Below are positions 35,705-46,147 of a stretch of 64,000 bases of DNA, one piece after another (the first letter of the stretch is position 1; each line of letters starts with the position of its first letter). The position numbers were made by a program, and so were the translations under genes. The DNA comes from Homalodisca vitripennis (taxonomy: Eukaryota; Arthropoda; Insecta; Hemiptera; Cicadellidae). The DNA lies in the NCBI RefSeq assembly GCF_021130785.1, contig NW_025776788.1, positions 1 to 64,000 on the forward strand. Direction: 5' to 3'. Below the pieces are notes generated by a model. The model did not search any database. It saw only the letters and a list, made by a program, of their open reading frames with translations, and was not told the origin of the DNA.

Positions 35705-36367
35705 ATATGGCTCGTATATTTTGGAAACGTAGGCATGATACAAACCAACGTTCTTATATGTATATATAACACATTTGAGTTAATTTTATATAATTTGTAA
35801 ATATTTTATTCAATAAATGGCAATTCTTTACTCTAAATTAAATTATTTTTAAATATATAATCATATATATTTACTGTTTTAATTTAGGGGTAGTTTTAAG
35901 GGTAGAAAAGCTTTAGAATATCATAATCATTTTCGAGAGTGTGGAATAATATTTAAATCCTTTTCATTTTATAAAAAAACTTTTTAAAAATTCTTATCAA
36001 GGGGTAGTTTTTAAGGGTTGAAAGGGGGTTCAAAATTTGATAATTATTATCGAAAATATAAAATATTACTTACTCTAGACTTAAATCTTTTTATGTCATA
36101 CCAAATTATGAGGTAATTGTGTTAGAAAACATTTTACAATTTAACCACTTACTATTAGACATGTTTTCTAGCTATAAAATGGCTCAATGTTAATTTTTCC
36201 ATTAAGAAGTTGTTTACACCCCTTAAAAAATAATAGGCGGAGTTCAGATCGTTTTCAGTTTTGAAGTTAAAGGTAAGATGAGCCTAATTCCTAAATTTCA
36301 TGCAAATCTGTTCACAGTAAAACAATTCGGAGGTAAGACCGTATTTTCAGCTTCAATGACTGAACTA
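34386..36367. mobile_element. 1,982-bp TIR element with ATA target duplication
   Basis: The left end TAGTGCAGTCATTGAAGC and the inverted right end TAGTTCAGTCATTGAAGC match, and the inverted similarity goes on for at least 140 bp (CTCCGGATT / CTCCGAATT, TTTACTGTGAAC, GATTTGCAT / AAATTGCAT, CATCTTACC, CTCCGC). ATA flanks it at 34,383-34,385 and 36,368-36,370. Copy B near 50,257-50,265 has the uninterrupted site with one ATA, so the boundaries are exact. No transposase frame is visible, so it is non-autonomous. A TA microsatellite sits near its middle. A 3-bp target duplication narrows it to superfamilies such as PIF/Harbinger, but I cannot assign one. Confidence 0.93.
35628..35701. repeat. TA microsatellite inside the TIR element
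   Basis: An uninterrupted TA run of about 72 bases. The Tyr-Ile repeat frames on both strands here (35,545-35,800) are artefacts. Confidence 0.97.
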
Positions 36368-36370
36368 ATA

Positions 36371-37555
36371 CTCGGTATTGTAAAGTTTACTAATAAGTTT
36401 ACGGTAAAAAGTTTACACATTATGATTTTATCTACGTTATTCATTTAAATACACCTCTTAAGTTACTCTTCAATAACATGGAGTCATAAGCCACATTAAG
36501 GACGATATTTTGAAAAATATGATGTAAACTGTCGTGATAATGAGTCTTACAAAATTGCAATTCTGACTTTATAAATTGATCACAATATCACAGTCTGGTT
36601 TGAATTCAATGCGGCCATACGGAGTGGAACCATTGGAAGGAATGATGATCTGGATTATTGGACGGATATTATCAAAGTTTGGCATTGATGAAAATGTATT
36701 GTTAAGAAATACAATTTAGTAATTACATAATTGTAAAAATATAATTACGTATGTATTTGCTAAGGGGCCCTATTTACGTATAGGCGATGCAGGTGATGAT
36801 ATAACATCTTTGTGGTTAGTGGGTGCTGTGTTTCAATTCCATCGTTTTTTGAACGATTTCGGTTACAAAGATCTACATGCATATATTTTTACACGGAAAT
36901 AAGGTACACTCTACTGTGGAGGAATGGATAAAGGTCCAGTCCTTTGATTTGGGCTTAGACATTAATGACTTGTTGTGTGTATTAATCTTTTTTGTAGAAA
37001 TTTGTTAGGTTGGTAACATAATCTTCGATTTTCCAGTTAGTCATTTTTCATAACAGAACCTAAAGTGGCCTAACCTTAACCGAATGTTGACTTAGCGTTC
37101 GGTCTACTAATTTTATGAATGAAGTCTTAATAAGTTTGCGTTAAAATAAATTCTCCTTGCGGTGTAAGTCTAGTTTAATCCCATTTGCATCAGACCCTAA
37201 TCCTCCAATACTTCAAATGTCCGCAACATCTTTACTTTTTCAAAGTTTACAAGGCAAGCTTAATATTTGATGCGATAAACTCCCATCTACGAGTCCAATA
37301 AAAGCTTAATGCACCACACCTGTAAACACACATAATTCAACAGAAGGGTTATTAGTTATTACTCATCACGTATATTAAGACTTATGTGACGTAAGAAATA
37401 TTTAAAGCTGAATAAACACCAGCTTTTATAATAAATATGAGATGCACTATGAAACCTCAAATATTGCAATTCTAAACTCATATAGAAAAGAAATATTGAT
37501 AAACGATTTTTCCCTTAATAACTAAAGAACAGGAAATCATACTCTTTCGTGAAGG
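36371..37555. other. End of duplicated segment A and spacer
   Basis: Collinear with copy B up to about 36,832 (CTTTGTGGTTAGTG), then unique. A degraded coding-like stretch at about 36,594-36,720 is discussed in findings. No supportable complete gene. Confidence 0.6.
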
Positions 37556-37559
37556 TATA

Positions 37560-37840
37560 TTTATATTTATTATTATTAATTTCAATTTTACATTTACTCA
37601 TTTCATACAAGTTTTCCTTAACAGTATTTATATAGATGTAACGTTTTAGAAGTGAAAATCTAGTATAGTTTACTTTTGGTTGGAGTTTACATTACTCACC
37701 TGAAGTAGCAGGAATTCAGGGAACGCCTCGTAATATTCCTCTAGACTGAAGCAATACCAATATCATCTTCAAAAGACTTGTCAGACTACCTTGAAGGTAC
37801 TGAATACTGTAACTTCATTCATATTTTAGTAAAAAAAATT
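37560..37840 (+). repeat. Repeated module, copy between the duplicates
   Basis: The second copy of the module at 33,240-33,510 and 48,050-48,305 (AGCAGGAATTCAGGGAACGC, CTGAAGCAATACCAATATCA, GTAACTTCATTCATATTTTA). It is more diverged from the other two than they are from each other. Confidence 0.8.
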
Positions 37841-37844
37841 AAAT

Positions 37845-38563
37845 TAAGTGGAACCCATTTAAGGTTTTGAAATGGAAAAATCTGTTTTGATAGTAAATGT
37901 TCTGAATACATACTCCAATACTAAAGTCATTCATTAAGATGTACATTAAAGCCGTATTTCGTTTTTAGTTATTGTATACATTTAATAGCTGGTTCATTAA
38001 ACAATTAGCCTACATCAGAATTATAAATAATATATTTAAAATAAAAAAATATTACATGTCTTACATAGCCTTGAGATTTGATATATATTTCAGTAAAAAA
38101 CTTACGCAAAGGTGAGACGATATTTTTATATATTCGTCATAGTTCAGTGATATAAGATTAGCTGTCCAGTGACAAAGAGTAAATAAACATCACGACAGAA
38201 ACAAATTGGTGACGCAGCAGGATGGGTCCATTTTATTATTGGTCAATATAGATGCACTTTTCAAAATCATATGTGGTGAGGCGTTTTTTTAATAAATTAT
38301 CTATTCTGATTGATAAAGCTAAAATTTTCTACGGTTAACTAAGCTAATAACAATAAAACTAATTGAATCTATAGCATATTTTAAATCTTTTGTCAATAAT
38401 CACTTTTACTTATAAATGTAAAATTGTGTATAGTATACTTTTTTCTTTGCAAAATTATATGATTGAATTAAAACATTAATACAATCAATAAATATAGCCT
38501 AACAATAAAAATGTGTATTTATTAACGGGTTTTCAAATAAATCGATCTAATACTCGTAAAAGA
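37845..38563. other. Left edge of duplicated segment B
   Basis: Landmarks at 38,075-38,165 (GATTTGATATATATTTCAG, TATTCGTCAT) and 38,325-38,450 (TGTATAGTATACTTTTTTCT) recur at 60,787-60,850 and 61,305-61,325, linking this edge to the third partial cassette. No gene recognised. Confidence 0.6.
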
Positions 38564-38843
38564 TACCGTAAACAAGGGCTACTTTGGCCCTAGGGTTCTT
38601 CTTTGGCCCAAAAGCAAAAATAAAACGAAACACGTTTTTTTGAGCGATTTGTGGCAGTATCTGAATTAGTTTCGGTTGGTTCCGTTAGGTGGTAGTATCA
38701 ATCAAACCTGCGTGATAGTTTAACTGATTCCCCAGTTTGTTGCTGGGCAGCAACACCACAAGTTGTGTGTCTCGTGTGCAAGTGAAATTTTAACCTTCAA
38801 AACTTCTTCCTGCAGAAGACGCATTTCTTCAGGAACTACTAAT

Positions 38844-39107
38844 GTAAGTATGTTTTTTAGAACACTTTTAAGTTACTAATGTTGTGCTGTAGTTAGACCT
38901 TCGTGAAACACAAAGTGACTTCCCATTTTCATGTATTTTTAAATCAGGTCTGGTAACCTACAAAGTACGACCTACTTTGGCCCTGCTTTTTTTGGCCAAA
39001 GTAGGTCGTACTGTTATAAACCTGTTTTTTTAGCGGTAAAGTTCTATAAATAGCTTGCAAAATGGTTAGGTAGTGAATATATTTCTATTGCATGTGTTTG
39101 TTTTCAG
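38844..39107 (+). other. Probable 5'-UTR intron of the pogo-like transposase
   Basis: A consensus donor (AAT|GTAAGTATG) at 38,844 and an acceptor (TTTGTTTTCAG) ending at 39,107 precede the transposase ATG at 39,118 by 10 bases. The intron would be 264 bp and contains the perfect 19-bp-arm palindrome. Inferred from splice-site strings only. Confidence 0.5.
38964..39012. repeat. Perfect inverted repeat, 19-bp arms
   Basis: Left arm AGTACGACCTACTTTGGCC (38,964-38,982), 11-base T-rich loop, and its exact complement (38,994-39,012). The core CTACTTTGGCC is the same as the terminal inverted repeat of the host transposon. Confidence 0.97.
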
Positions 39108-39117
39108 CTTTTTCAAG

Positions 39118-39819
39118 ATGCCCTACAACTACAAACGTCTCCCCAGGAGCCGAAAATATGCTGACTACAGCAACGAACATCTTCAAACTTGTCTAGAAAC
39201 CATCAGATCTGGTGAAATGACAGAGGCAAGCTGCAGAAAAATTTCAGGATACCCAGAAGCACTATTAAAAACAAATTGAAGAACTCATTTTCAAGTTCCC
39301 CAGGCCATCCTAAAGTATTTTCTCAAGAAGAAGAATTAGCTTTTGCTAGTCATATCGCCAAAATGTGTTAATATGGTTTTCCACTGGATGAACTTGATTT
39401 GAGGTACGTCGTAAAGTCCTACCTAACTAGAAAATGAAAGACTGTACAATGTTTTTGTAACAATGTTCCGGGCCGTGACTGGGTTGTCATTTTTAAAGAG
39501 ACACCCTCAGTCAAGTTTTCGTCTAACATTAAACGAAATCGAGGTCCCAACTACAAATGTTAAAGACCTAAAAGGAAGCAATGAAGACATGAAGGAACTT
39601 GTAGTAAAGGACAAATTTGTTGTTGTTCATTGGAATGGACTCCGATTCCCAGGGTTGGTGCTCTCTGTGGCGGAGGAGGAGGAAGCGACAGTGGAGTGTA
39701 TGGCGCCGACTAAGAAATTTTGGAAGTGGCCCCAAGAAAAGGATACGTTATTTTACAAATGGTGTGACATCTTAAAAGTTATTCAGCCACCAAAGCTTGT
39801 TAAAAAGAGGCCTTTTTAA
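39118..39819 (+). pseudogene. Pogo/Tigger-type transposase, frameshifted, catalytic core deleted
   Basis: From 39,118 the frame begins MPYNYKRLPRSRKYADYS and shows the N-terminal psq-type helix-turn-helix found in pogo transposases (residues 14-54). A one-base shift near 39,270 moves the frame to NKLKNSFSSSPGHPKVFSQE and HIAKMC, with a stop at 39,369, then YGFPLDELDLRYVVKSYL and a stop at about 39,436. Next comes NNVPGRDWV, then a further shift to LSFLKRHPQSSFRLTLNE. The roughly 200-residue DDE region that should follow is absent. The frame resumes with KDLKGSNEDMKELVVKDKFV and VVHWNGLRFPGLVLS and ends at 39,819 with LVKKRPF, a C-terminal tail. The part at 39,463-39,819 is one open frame. The product would bind DNA at best and cannot cut. 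Confidence 0.85.
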
Positions 39820-40256
39820 GGTTGATTTCATTTAAACATAAGACATTCCTTTTTTGAAAGAAATTTAACTTTTTTAAACGGTTTTTTACATTTTTTACTC
39901 ATTTATGTATTTTTAAATTGGTGTTAACTAATTCCTATTATCATTAAATAACGTGTGTTATTAAATACCCAGGTCCTTCTTTGTCCCAAGGCCTTTATAC
40001 CACTATTTTTCTATTGAAAAACTACCTTGGGCCAAAGTTACCCTACCCTTAGGGTAACATTGGCCCAAATCTTAAAAATAAATTAAAAATACAAAACAAA
40101 TTTTTAGGTCAAAAAGTGTGCAGCATCTAAAATATAACATGTTATAGTTGTATTAAAAGGTTACCAGGACTTAAATTAAGTAAAATATTATTTTCTTATA
40201 AGGTAAATCGTGTGAAATTATTCAAAAGTGGGCCAAAGTAGCCCATGTTTACGGTA

Positions 40257-42200
40257 CATAACTATATAGGATTAGAACGTGTTTTAAGATGAATCATGCA
40301 TTCTTATTATGTTTTATTTAGAGAAAGAGGGTCTCTATACATAAAGTGCGGTCCGATAAAAGCCGGCTAATGGACTGTTGAGACTGAGCTGTTCAGTGCT
40401 GCCATCTATAAACGGCACAAGCAGGTTTATAGCAGCATAATACCCGTGGCCTCTAACCTTTATTAGATAATAGTTAAGTCTGTTAATGTAAATTTGGAAT
40501 TCATACGTTACTGTGAATTGCATACATCTACCATTCGGACTACAAACTTTTCAAAATCTTAATCGATTGCGTTTTAAGATGACAAACAATAAAAGATAAA
40601 TTTTAAGAGTAAATAAATGTGGATTTGATTTAAACGAACATCTTATTAAAACCCTAATGTGCTTAACCTTTGTGCCTAGTATATTTGAACTGTTTTCTTT
40701 ACTATCCACCATTGACGATTTAATAACTAAAACATTTATTCTCAATTATAATACATGTTACACTATTGGTTTAACTAATCAATCTAGAAATATTAACTAA
40801 ATATTAGTCATTAAATAAACTTATTGTCTTAATCATTAAAACAATCGTTTCTTTAAAAAATCAATGAAATATTTATTTTACTTAAATATCCAAACTACTG
40901 ATTTATATCAACGTGTTCGAATTTGTAAATTTGTCATAATAAGATATTGAAATACGAGTGTATTTAATTTAACCATACTGTTTTAGCAACAATAAAATAA
41001 CAATAATTAGATAGCAATTACTAAATTCTGGTAAATTTAAGTGGTTAAAGAAATTATACTTTGTGGTTTTTTTTAACATTGTATATTTAAACTACTGATT
41101 TGTTTTTACTGCCATTTTTTGTGATCACACAAAATTAAGATACAGTTTATACTTATTTAATATGTTAAATATTATAGCTATTTCAACTTCGATAATTTTC
41201 TCCACTTTCAAGAACAATATCGGAATAGTTTATTCTAATAAGCTTGAACAACTTGTTTGTTCATTCAATTCCTTGTGAAATTATATAACAAGAACGTACT
41301 CATAGATATTTTACTAGTAATTTGTAGTCTGATTACTTGAATCTTGATTAACCACCAAGTGAACGTACTTTAGCCCCTTTAAGGTCGAGGCAGCAGGTGC
41401 GTTGCTCACGTCGCACCAATAAAGTGTGCCAGAACCACAAACCGTCTAGTCAACGATACCAGAGGACTTGTATATCCATCCGGTAATTCCATGCTTCTGA
41501 ATTTTTAAAAGACTTCCACTGCATGTGTCTCACATGATACAGGATGTTATATTTCTCTAGGAAATATTATTGCTTTAAATATTCTTTAACGGATTTAAAT
41601 AGGTATTATCTTTAATATTACTTGATGACTTTGATTTCTTACAGGTAATATAAATAATTAGATACCGTTTTAGAGTAGTTGTTGAGATTGTGATAGTTTT
41701 TTTCTTGCCTATTCACCACACGCGTAAAGTAGCTTTCTGCAATCTATAATAATAACCGCTTATATAATCTTTTGAGATTGATTAAAAAGATTTTTATGTG
41801 TAAGAAATGTATTTGTCAATACCATAGGGTATAATTAGGTAATGAATAAATCCGATACGTAACGATACATTAATTTTAATAGTGTTCAAAAGAAGTTGTC
41901 CTTAAAAATATTTAAATACTATTTGCCTCCAGATACTTTTATGTATAACATATTTTTTATGTATAAAATATGTTTATTATACTCGTATCGCTTTTAAGGT
42001 GGTACATTTTTTTAAACTGTAAATGTACTCTAATTAATTTGGCAAAACATACTATAAATTGGTGTGGTAATTAATATCAAATATAAAAGAGTCGTACTAT
42101 AAAAGAGTCGTAATATCATACAAGAAAGGACTCAGTTATGCCACGGTATGTGACGTGTACATTGCATTTTAAATTTGTATTCATTGTAATTCAGTTTTTT
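40257..42200. other. Duplicated non-coding segment of copy B, with upstream module
   Basis: Contains the conserved upstream module at 40,317-40,455 and the island at 41,345-41,485, both shared with copy A. No conserved frame is visible elsewhere. Confidence 0.7.
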
Positions 42201-42224
42201 TACAAATTAAATTACAATGCAATT

Positions 42225-42510
42225 TCTCATACTTAGCGAATTTTTTAGAAATCTTGACTATCCAGGGTGGCAGACTCCGATGGTCTACGTCGAAAAGGTA
42301 CCTGGGAATGATGCTGAGCAGGGGGCTCTCGATAAATTTTACTGTTTGGGGGTTTTTTATCTCTTACTTCACTTCTTCGCCGCTTTCTACCTCCACCAAA
42401 TTCCTCCTTTACACCTTAGTTCATCACCTACCACAGTTCTGTGTGGTAAATCCAGCTGGCCTTTACTCCCAGGAAACGTCTCGGATCATTACCACACAGT
42501 GCTGTTCTTT
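42225..42510 (+). pseudogene. Coding-like relic, copy B
   Basis: Reads WQTPMVYVEKVPGNDAEQGA in the frame that corresponds to copy A at 28,305. A TATCCAG just before it resembles a splice acceptor. The frame stays open for about 100 codons in total but loses similarity to copy A after about 42,350. Family unknown. Confidence 0.4.
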
Positions 42511-42511
42511 T

Positions 42512-42727
42512 CTATCTAGAACCTCTTGGTTTGTTCGGAACACTGTCATGATGCGCTCCCTTGGCATTCCGAAGGTGGGCGACGATATCGAGGCGCAAGC
42601 TCCGCACCTCTTTGACTCGGCTAATTCCTCGGAGTGTGACCTAATCAAGGCCTGGTCTTCCCGTGAGGGCTCTGCTCCACTGCCCAACCTGAGACACCTC
42701 AAGCCATTCCTAGATGACCTTCCCTAG
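42512..42727 (+). pseudogene. Probable LINE ORF2 C-terminal relic
   Basis: The frame reads SRTSWFVRNTVMMRSLGIPK, VGDDIEAQAPHLFDSA and ends PLPNLRHLKPFLDDLP at the stop. The pattern WxVRN...LxxLGIPxVxxxI followed by a short basic tail is the usual C-terminus of Jockey-like LINE ORF2 proteins, after the RNase-like region. Only about 70 codons are left, with no reverse transcriptase nearby. The base composition is clearly richer in G and C than its surroundings. Absent from copy A, so it either inserted in B or was lost from A. Confidence 0.6.
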
Positions 42728-42729
42728 TC

Positions 42730-43640
42730 ACTCCACTCACCTAGACTTACCGTCCATCCTCAAACTCCACCGACCACGTATATCTTCTTCATTGTTCACC
42801 TACTTGTTATTCACTTGACTACACTTCAGCACTGTACCATTCTTCCCAGCACTAAAGTATATGATGAAATACAAGGATGCTTTGGACTTCAGCAGTCACT
42901 GGGTTATTTGTTTAAGAAGCTGCTCTGAGAGGATCCACCACGTCTTATACGGTTCGGTTCTAGTAGTCTTCTCAGTTACTCATACGACCAATGTACAAAT
43001 ACTGGCTAACGCTCTGCCTAATCACATAGAGTGACATGCACCATCATCGGACTCGATGCTGCTTCTATATATTTTAATCTGATTTCTTACAGAAAATTCC
43101 TCAATCAAAGTCAAGTCTACAGGTATACCGAGATATAACGTGCAGACGGATAAATATAAATTTAATTTTCCAGCACATCGAGGGACATGATTCGTTACAA
43201 TTTAGCCAAAAACACAACCAAACTTGATTTGCGTTGATAAATTCGCTTGGCAATCGTCCTTAGAGGCTGTTATCATTCCACAGTACACTTGCTCACCTTG
43301 GTTGTTAGAAAGCAGGAATGGTGGTTAAAACTGTGTATATTGAAACTGAAGATAGACTAATATTTGCTGAAACTAATATTTGCATGTAATTTATAATTGA
43401 CGGTATGGGAAATTAAAAAAAAGGTAAAAAAACATTCAGAACATGTATCGTATATCTGTATTACTTTTTAGAAGAAAATAAATGTGTGAAATTTTAAATT
43501 CTTAAACTAGTCTTCAAACTTAAAAAAAATATTATACCTTAAAAACTCGTATGTTCAAATATTGCATATAACACATAATACATTATTATTAAATCAATGT
43601 TTTTTTTATTACTTTAAAACTTTCAAATCGTATATTATTA
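42730..43640. other. Copy-B-specific spacer before receptor B
   Basis: No visible counterpart in copy A. The first 250 bp may be the 3' UTR of the LINE relic. No gene supported; the 68-codon frame at 43,562 is AT-driven. Confidence 0.5.
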
Positions 43641-43863
43641 TAATAGTACATAATTTGCAGATGAACAATGCAACCATATTACATATATTGCTTTCCTTCC
43701 AATATTTGTATAAACTGTATATTTATTTAATAAAGAAGTCAATATACAATAACATAATGGTGTTTTAAGGATAAACCGACATCTCCTCGGCAACAATAAA
43801 TGCAGGTCACGTATTTGTGACTATCTTGGTAGACACATTACTTGCAATATTACATTCGTAAGA

Positions 43864-45114
43864 ATGTATCGCTACAATATGTGTAAGATGAAATATAGTA
43901 GATTATCCCATATGAAACTCGGAAAAATGTTATACGCCTTGGCTGGAATACCAATAGTTAAGAATGAATATTATGAATTATCTGGAATTGAAATAGTTTG
44001 CTATGTCATTTCTTTTATAGGCCTGACATATATGAACGCATTTAATATCTATATAGTATTCTCTTTGTCTAGTTCCAGCAACGACATATCACAGCAATAT
44101 GTGAGTTTACAGTGGTTTATTAACCACTGGCTCGTAATGTTATTATTCGTCCTGGTTATTGTAAGGCACAGATTCCTAAAACAAATCTTTGAAATGGTGG
44201 ATGAGATTGAAATCCAAATGAACTCGTTTGGTCACCAGAGGACTGTGGATGGTTTCTTGAACACTGGCATTGCTTTGGTGCATTTCATCAACTTGATATT
44301 TCACTTCCACGATGGAATTATCTACTACGTCACACAAGTGTCTAAGTTGTCAAACACAAATTGCCTGTTTCTCATCATTCTGTACGTCATGACTTCGGTT
44401 CAATACACAATATATGTATATGTCGTAAGGTACAACTGGAACCTTATCTTCGTGGAGTCACTGAAAATATCCCGAAAGTTAAGAAAGAAAATTTTTACCA
44501 CAAAATTGCTGGACTACTTGACAATAGTGTTACCAGTTGTTGAAGTTGATACAGGTTCCAGTTCTTGTGCGTGTCATTGTGCACACAGTTCATCTTCTTT
44601 CGACCGTTGCAGCCCCTGGTACCGAAGGCTACATCACTGCCGGAAGATGTGCAAGATTTACATTAAGGCCAAGAAACTCAGTGTCGCAGTCCACAAGGTG
44701 TACTTTCCAGTTGCTATCATTTTAATGATTGTATTTGTAATAACTTTCCCCGCCGTGTTCTTTGAGATGTTCAACGAAAGGTTTGAGTATTGGAAAGGCT
44801 ATTCCTTTTTCTCACTTCCGGTAGCGAAGATATTTTGGATCGTTCCATTATTTACACCTATAGTTATCAATAGTTTTACGAAACACAGTGGTGAGCGATT
44901 GGTGAGAGAATTATCACGGGAAGTCTTCGCAACGGAAGATGCGTCAAGAAGGAAGATTATTGCGAGACTCGTGAATAGCGTTAGTGATACATATGCTGAT
45001 AATCTTTGGTGTCTCTGTGATATTGACTGTTCCATTATATCAGTTCTTCTAGACTTTGGATTACTTTTAGGTACAACATTTGTGTCGCCTATGGTAGAAA
45101 AAAACCTGGATTAG
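43864..45114 (+). CDS. Gustatory-receptor-like seven-transmembrane protein, copy B
   Basis: The tandem paralogue of the gene at 29,398: 416 codons, no introns, the same start context and the same seven hydrophobic segments. I count about 75 amino-acid differences and no insertions or deletions. Differences cluster in the first 120 residues, in the segment 3-4 region (SKLSNTNCLFLIILYVM here) and at the last four residues. The second half of the segment 4-5 loop (YRRLHHCRKMCK), segment 5 and the segment 7 region (VNSVSDTYADNLWCLCDIDC) are almost unchanged. All six loop cysteines are kept. The upstream 200 bp, including TGCAGGTCACGTATTnGTGA, is conserved as well. Likely a membrane chemoreceptor channel in sensory neurons, ligand unknown. 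The final QF of the family signature is missing here too. Confidence 0.8.
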   Translation: MYRYNMCKMKYSRLSHMKLGKMLYALAGIPIVKNEYYELSGIEIVCYVISFIGLTYMNAFNIYIVFSLSSSSNDISQQYVSLQWFINHWLVMLLFVLVIVRHRFLKQIFEMVDEIEIQMNSFGHQRTVDGFLNTGIALVHFINLIFHFHDGIIYYVTQVSKLSNTNCLFLIILYVMTSVQYTIYVYVVRYNWNLIFVESLKISRKLRKKIFTTKLLDYLTIVLPVVEVDTGSSSCACHCAHSSSSFDRCSPWYRRLHHCRKMCKIYIKAKKLSVAVHKVYFPVAIILMIVFVITFPAVFFEMFNERFEYWKGYSFFSLPVAKIFWIVPLFTPIVINSFTKHSGERLVRELSREVFATEDASRRKIIARLVNSVSDTYADNLWCLCDIDCSIISVLLDFGLLLGTTFVSPMVEKNLD

Positions 45115-45115
45115 T

Positions 45116-46075
45116 AAAACATTCGCCGTACTACTCAATGACATTCAGTAAAAAATGTATAGTAAAATTGACGCATTTTATTTTTTTTATCTACGATTTT
45201 AAAAGCAATATTTAGCTCATGGACCTAGTAAAGAGGCTTGTTATAACCTTAAATGAACTTGCATCGTTAAAAAATTACAAAAATCTATAACGAAATACAT
45301 CTCAAGTTAGAAAAACTGTGTTTAGTAGAATCATGCAGTTATATGCTATCATTAGATGATGATGTATTTTTTGTCATACACTAGTACTTTCTACCCGAAG
45401 CGAGTTATGACTTTTTTCAAAAGACGTTCTATTTTTTACGTTGTGTAAAAATGTAATAAATATTTAAGCCTTAAAAAACCATTTTCCAGAACATTAAACA
45501 TTATCGTATACTTTTATCAAAATTTCATCTCTGTAACAAATAATTATTTATTGGATTATCCTCAGTGAAATCGAATCATTCAGTGTCTAATAATTTTCAA
45601 AAAAGTGGAGAGACCAAAATGCCTAATAAAGTAGTACCTACCAAGTTCGACATAAATTAGTAAGGAACAATCGTAGACCACAAAGTTCATATTATGTTTT
45701 GCTTTTCTCTTTAACTTTCGGGTTCTTATAACACTTAAATAGAAATATATTGATTCATGAAACAAACAGAACTAGAACCAATAACTCATAGCATAACCAA
45801 AAGCAATTTACAAATAAATATAATGAACAACAAGTTTCCAATCAGGTGTCTGTCGAATAAACGTATACGTTAACATAGAACTAAAATTGTTTTAAAGAAG
45901 GATAAAAATTATCTTTAGTCTCATTGCCTTGATTTTAAAATGTATAAATTAATTAGATAAGTAAGTACTAATCTAATTAATTCCAATTAGATAATTGTAA
46001 TTAATTAGATAATTAGATAGTTAGAAGCAATTTTCTAGGTTATTTAATATTTAATAATAATAATAATATAAATAT
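45116..46075. other. Duplicated 3' flank of receptor B and AATTAGAT-rich tract
   Basis: Collinear with copy A to about 45,900. From 45,950 to 46,025 it becomes an AATTAGAT/ATTAATTAG-rich, partly palindromic tract, then an AT microsatellite (about 46,070-46,142). No gene. Confidence 0.65.
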
Positions 46076-46096
46076 ATATACATATATGTATATATA

Positions 46097-46129
<33 letters not shown>

Positions 46130-46147
46130 TTATTTATATATAAAAGA

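Larger units (their letters stand above)
26860..36832 (+). repeat. Large duplicated segment, copy A
   Basis: Collinear with 38,500-50,713. Shared landmarks include GTGCGGTCC...GGCTAATGGACTGTTGAG (26,990 and 40,349), CACAAACCGT (27,520 and 41,440), CCGATGGTCTACGTCGA (28,325 and 42,277), the receptor gene, GGCGGCTAGCGG (31,471 and 46,679), CTACGTAGGTTAATnCTnAG (32,670 and 47,473) and AAGGGGCCCTATTTAC (36,762 and 50,640). Copy A has gained a MITE (31,584-31,970) and a TIR element (34,386-36,367) that copy B lacks. It has also lost, or never had, stretches corresponding to about 46.0-46.67 kb and 48.32-49.49 kb. Confidence 0.93.
38566..40254 (+). mobile_element. Pogo-like DNA transposon relic, 1,689 bp, TA target duplication
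   Basis: The terminal inverted repeats are CCGTAAACAAGGGCTACTTT at the left and the complement of CCGTAAACATGGGCTACTTT at the right, both continuing GGCCC. TA flanks at 38,564-38,565 and 40,255-40,256. Copy A (near 26,895-26,910) lacks it. It encodes a broken transposase whose N-terminal helix-turn-helix and C-terminal end remain but whose catalytic core is deleted. The terminal motif CTACTTTGGCCC recurs inside in two palindromes (38,964-39,012 and about 40,028-40,070). It is non-autonomous now. Confidence 0.93.

Noticed and set aside
35545..35800. Tyr-Ile repeat proteins on both strands
   Set aside because: They are translations of a TA microsatellite inside a transposable element.
42463..42702. 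79-codon minus-strand frame
   Set aside because: It is the antisense shadow of the LINE ORF2 C-terminal relic.
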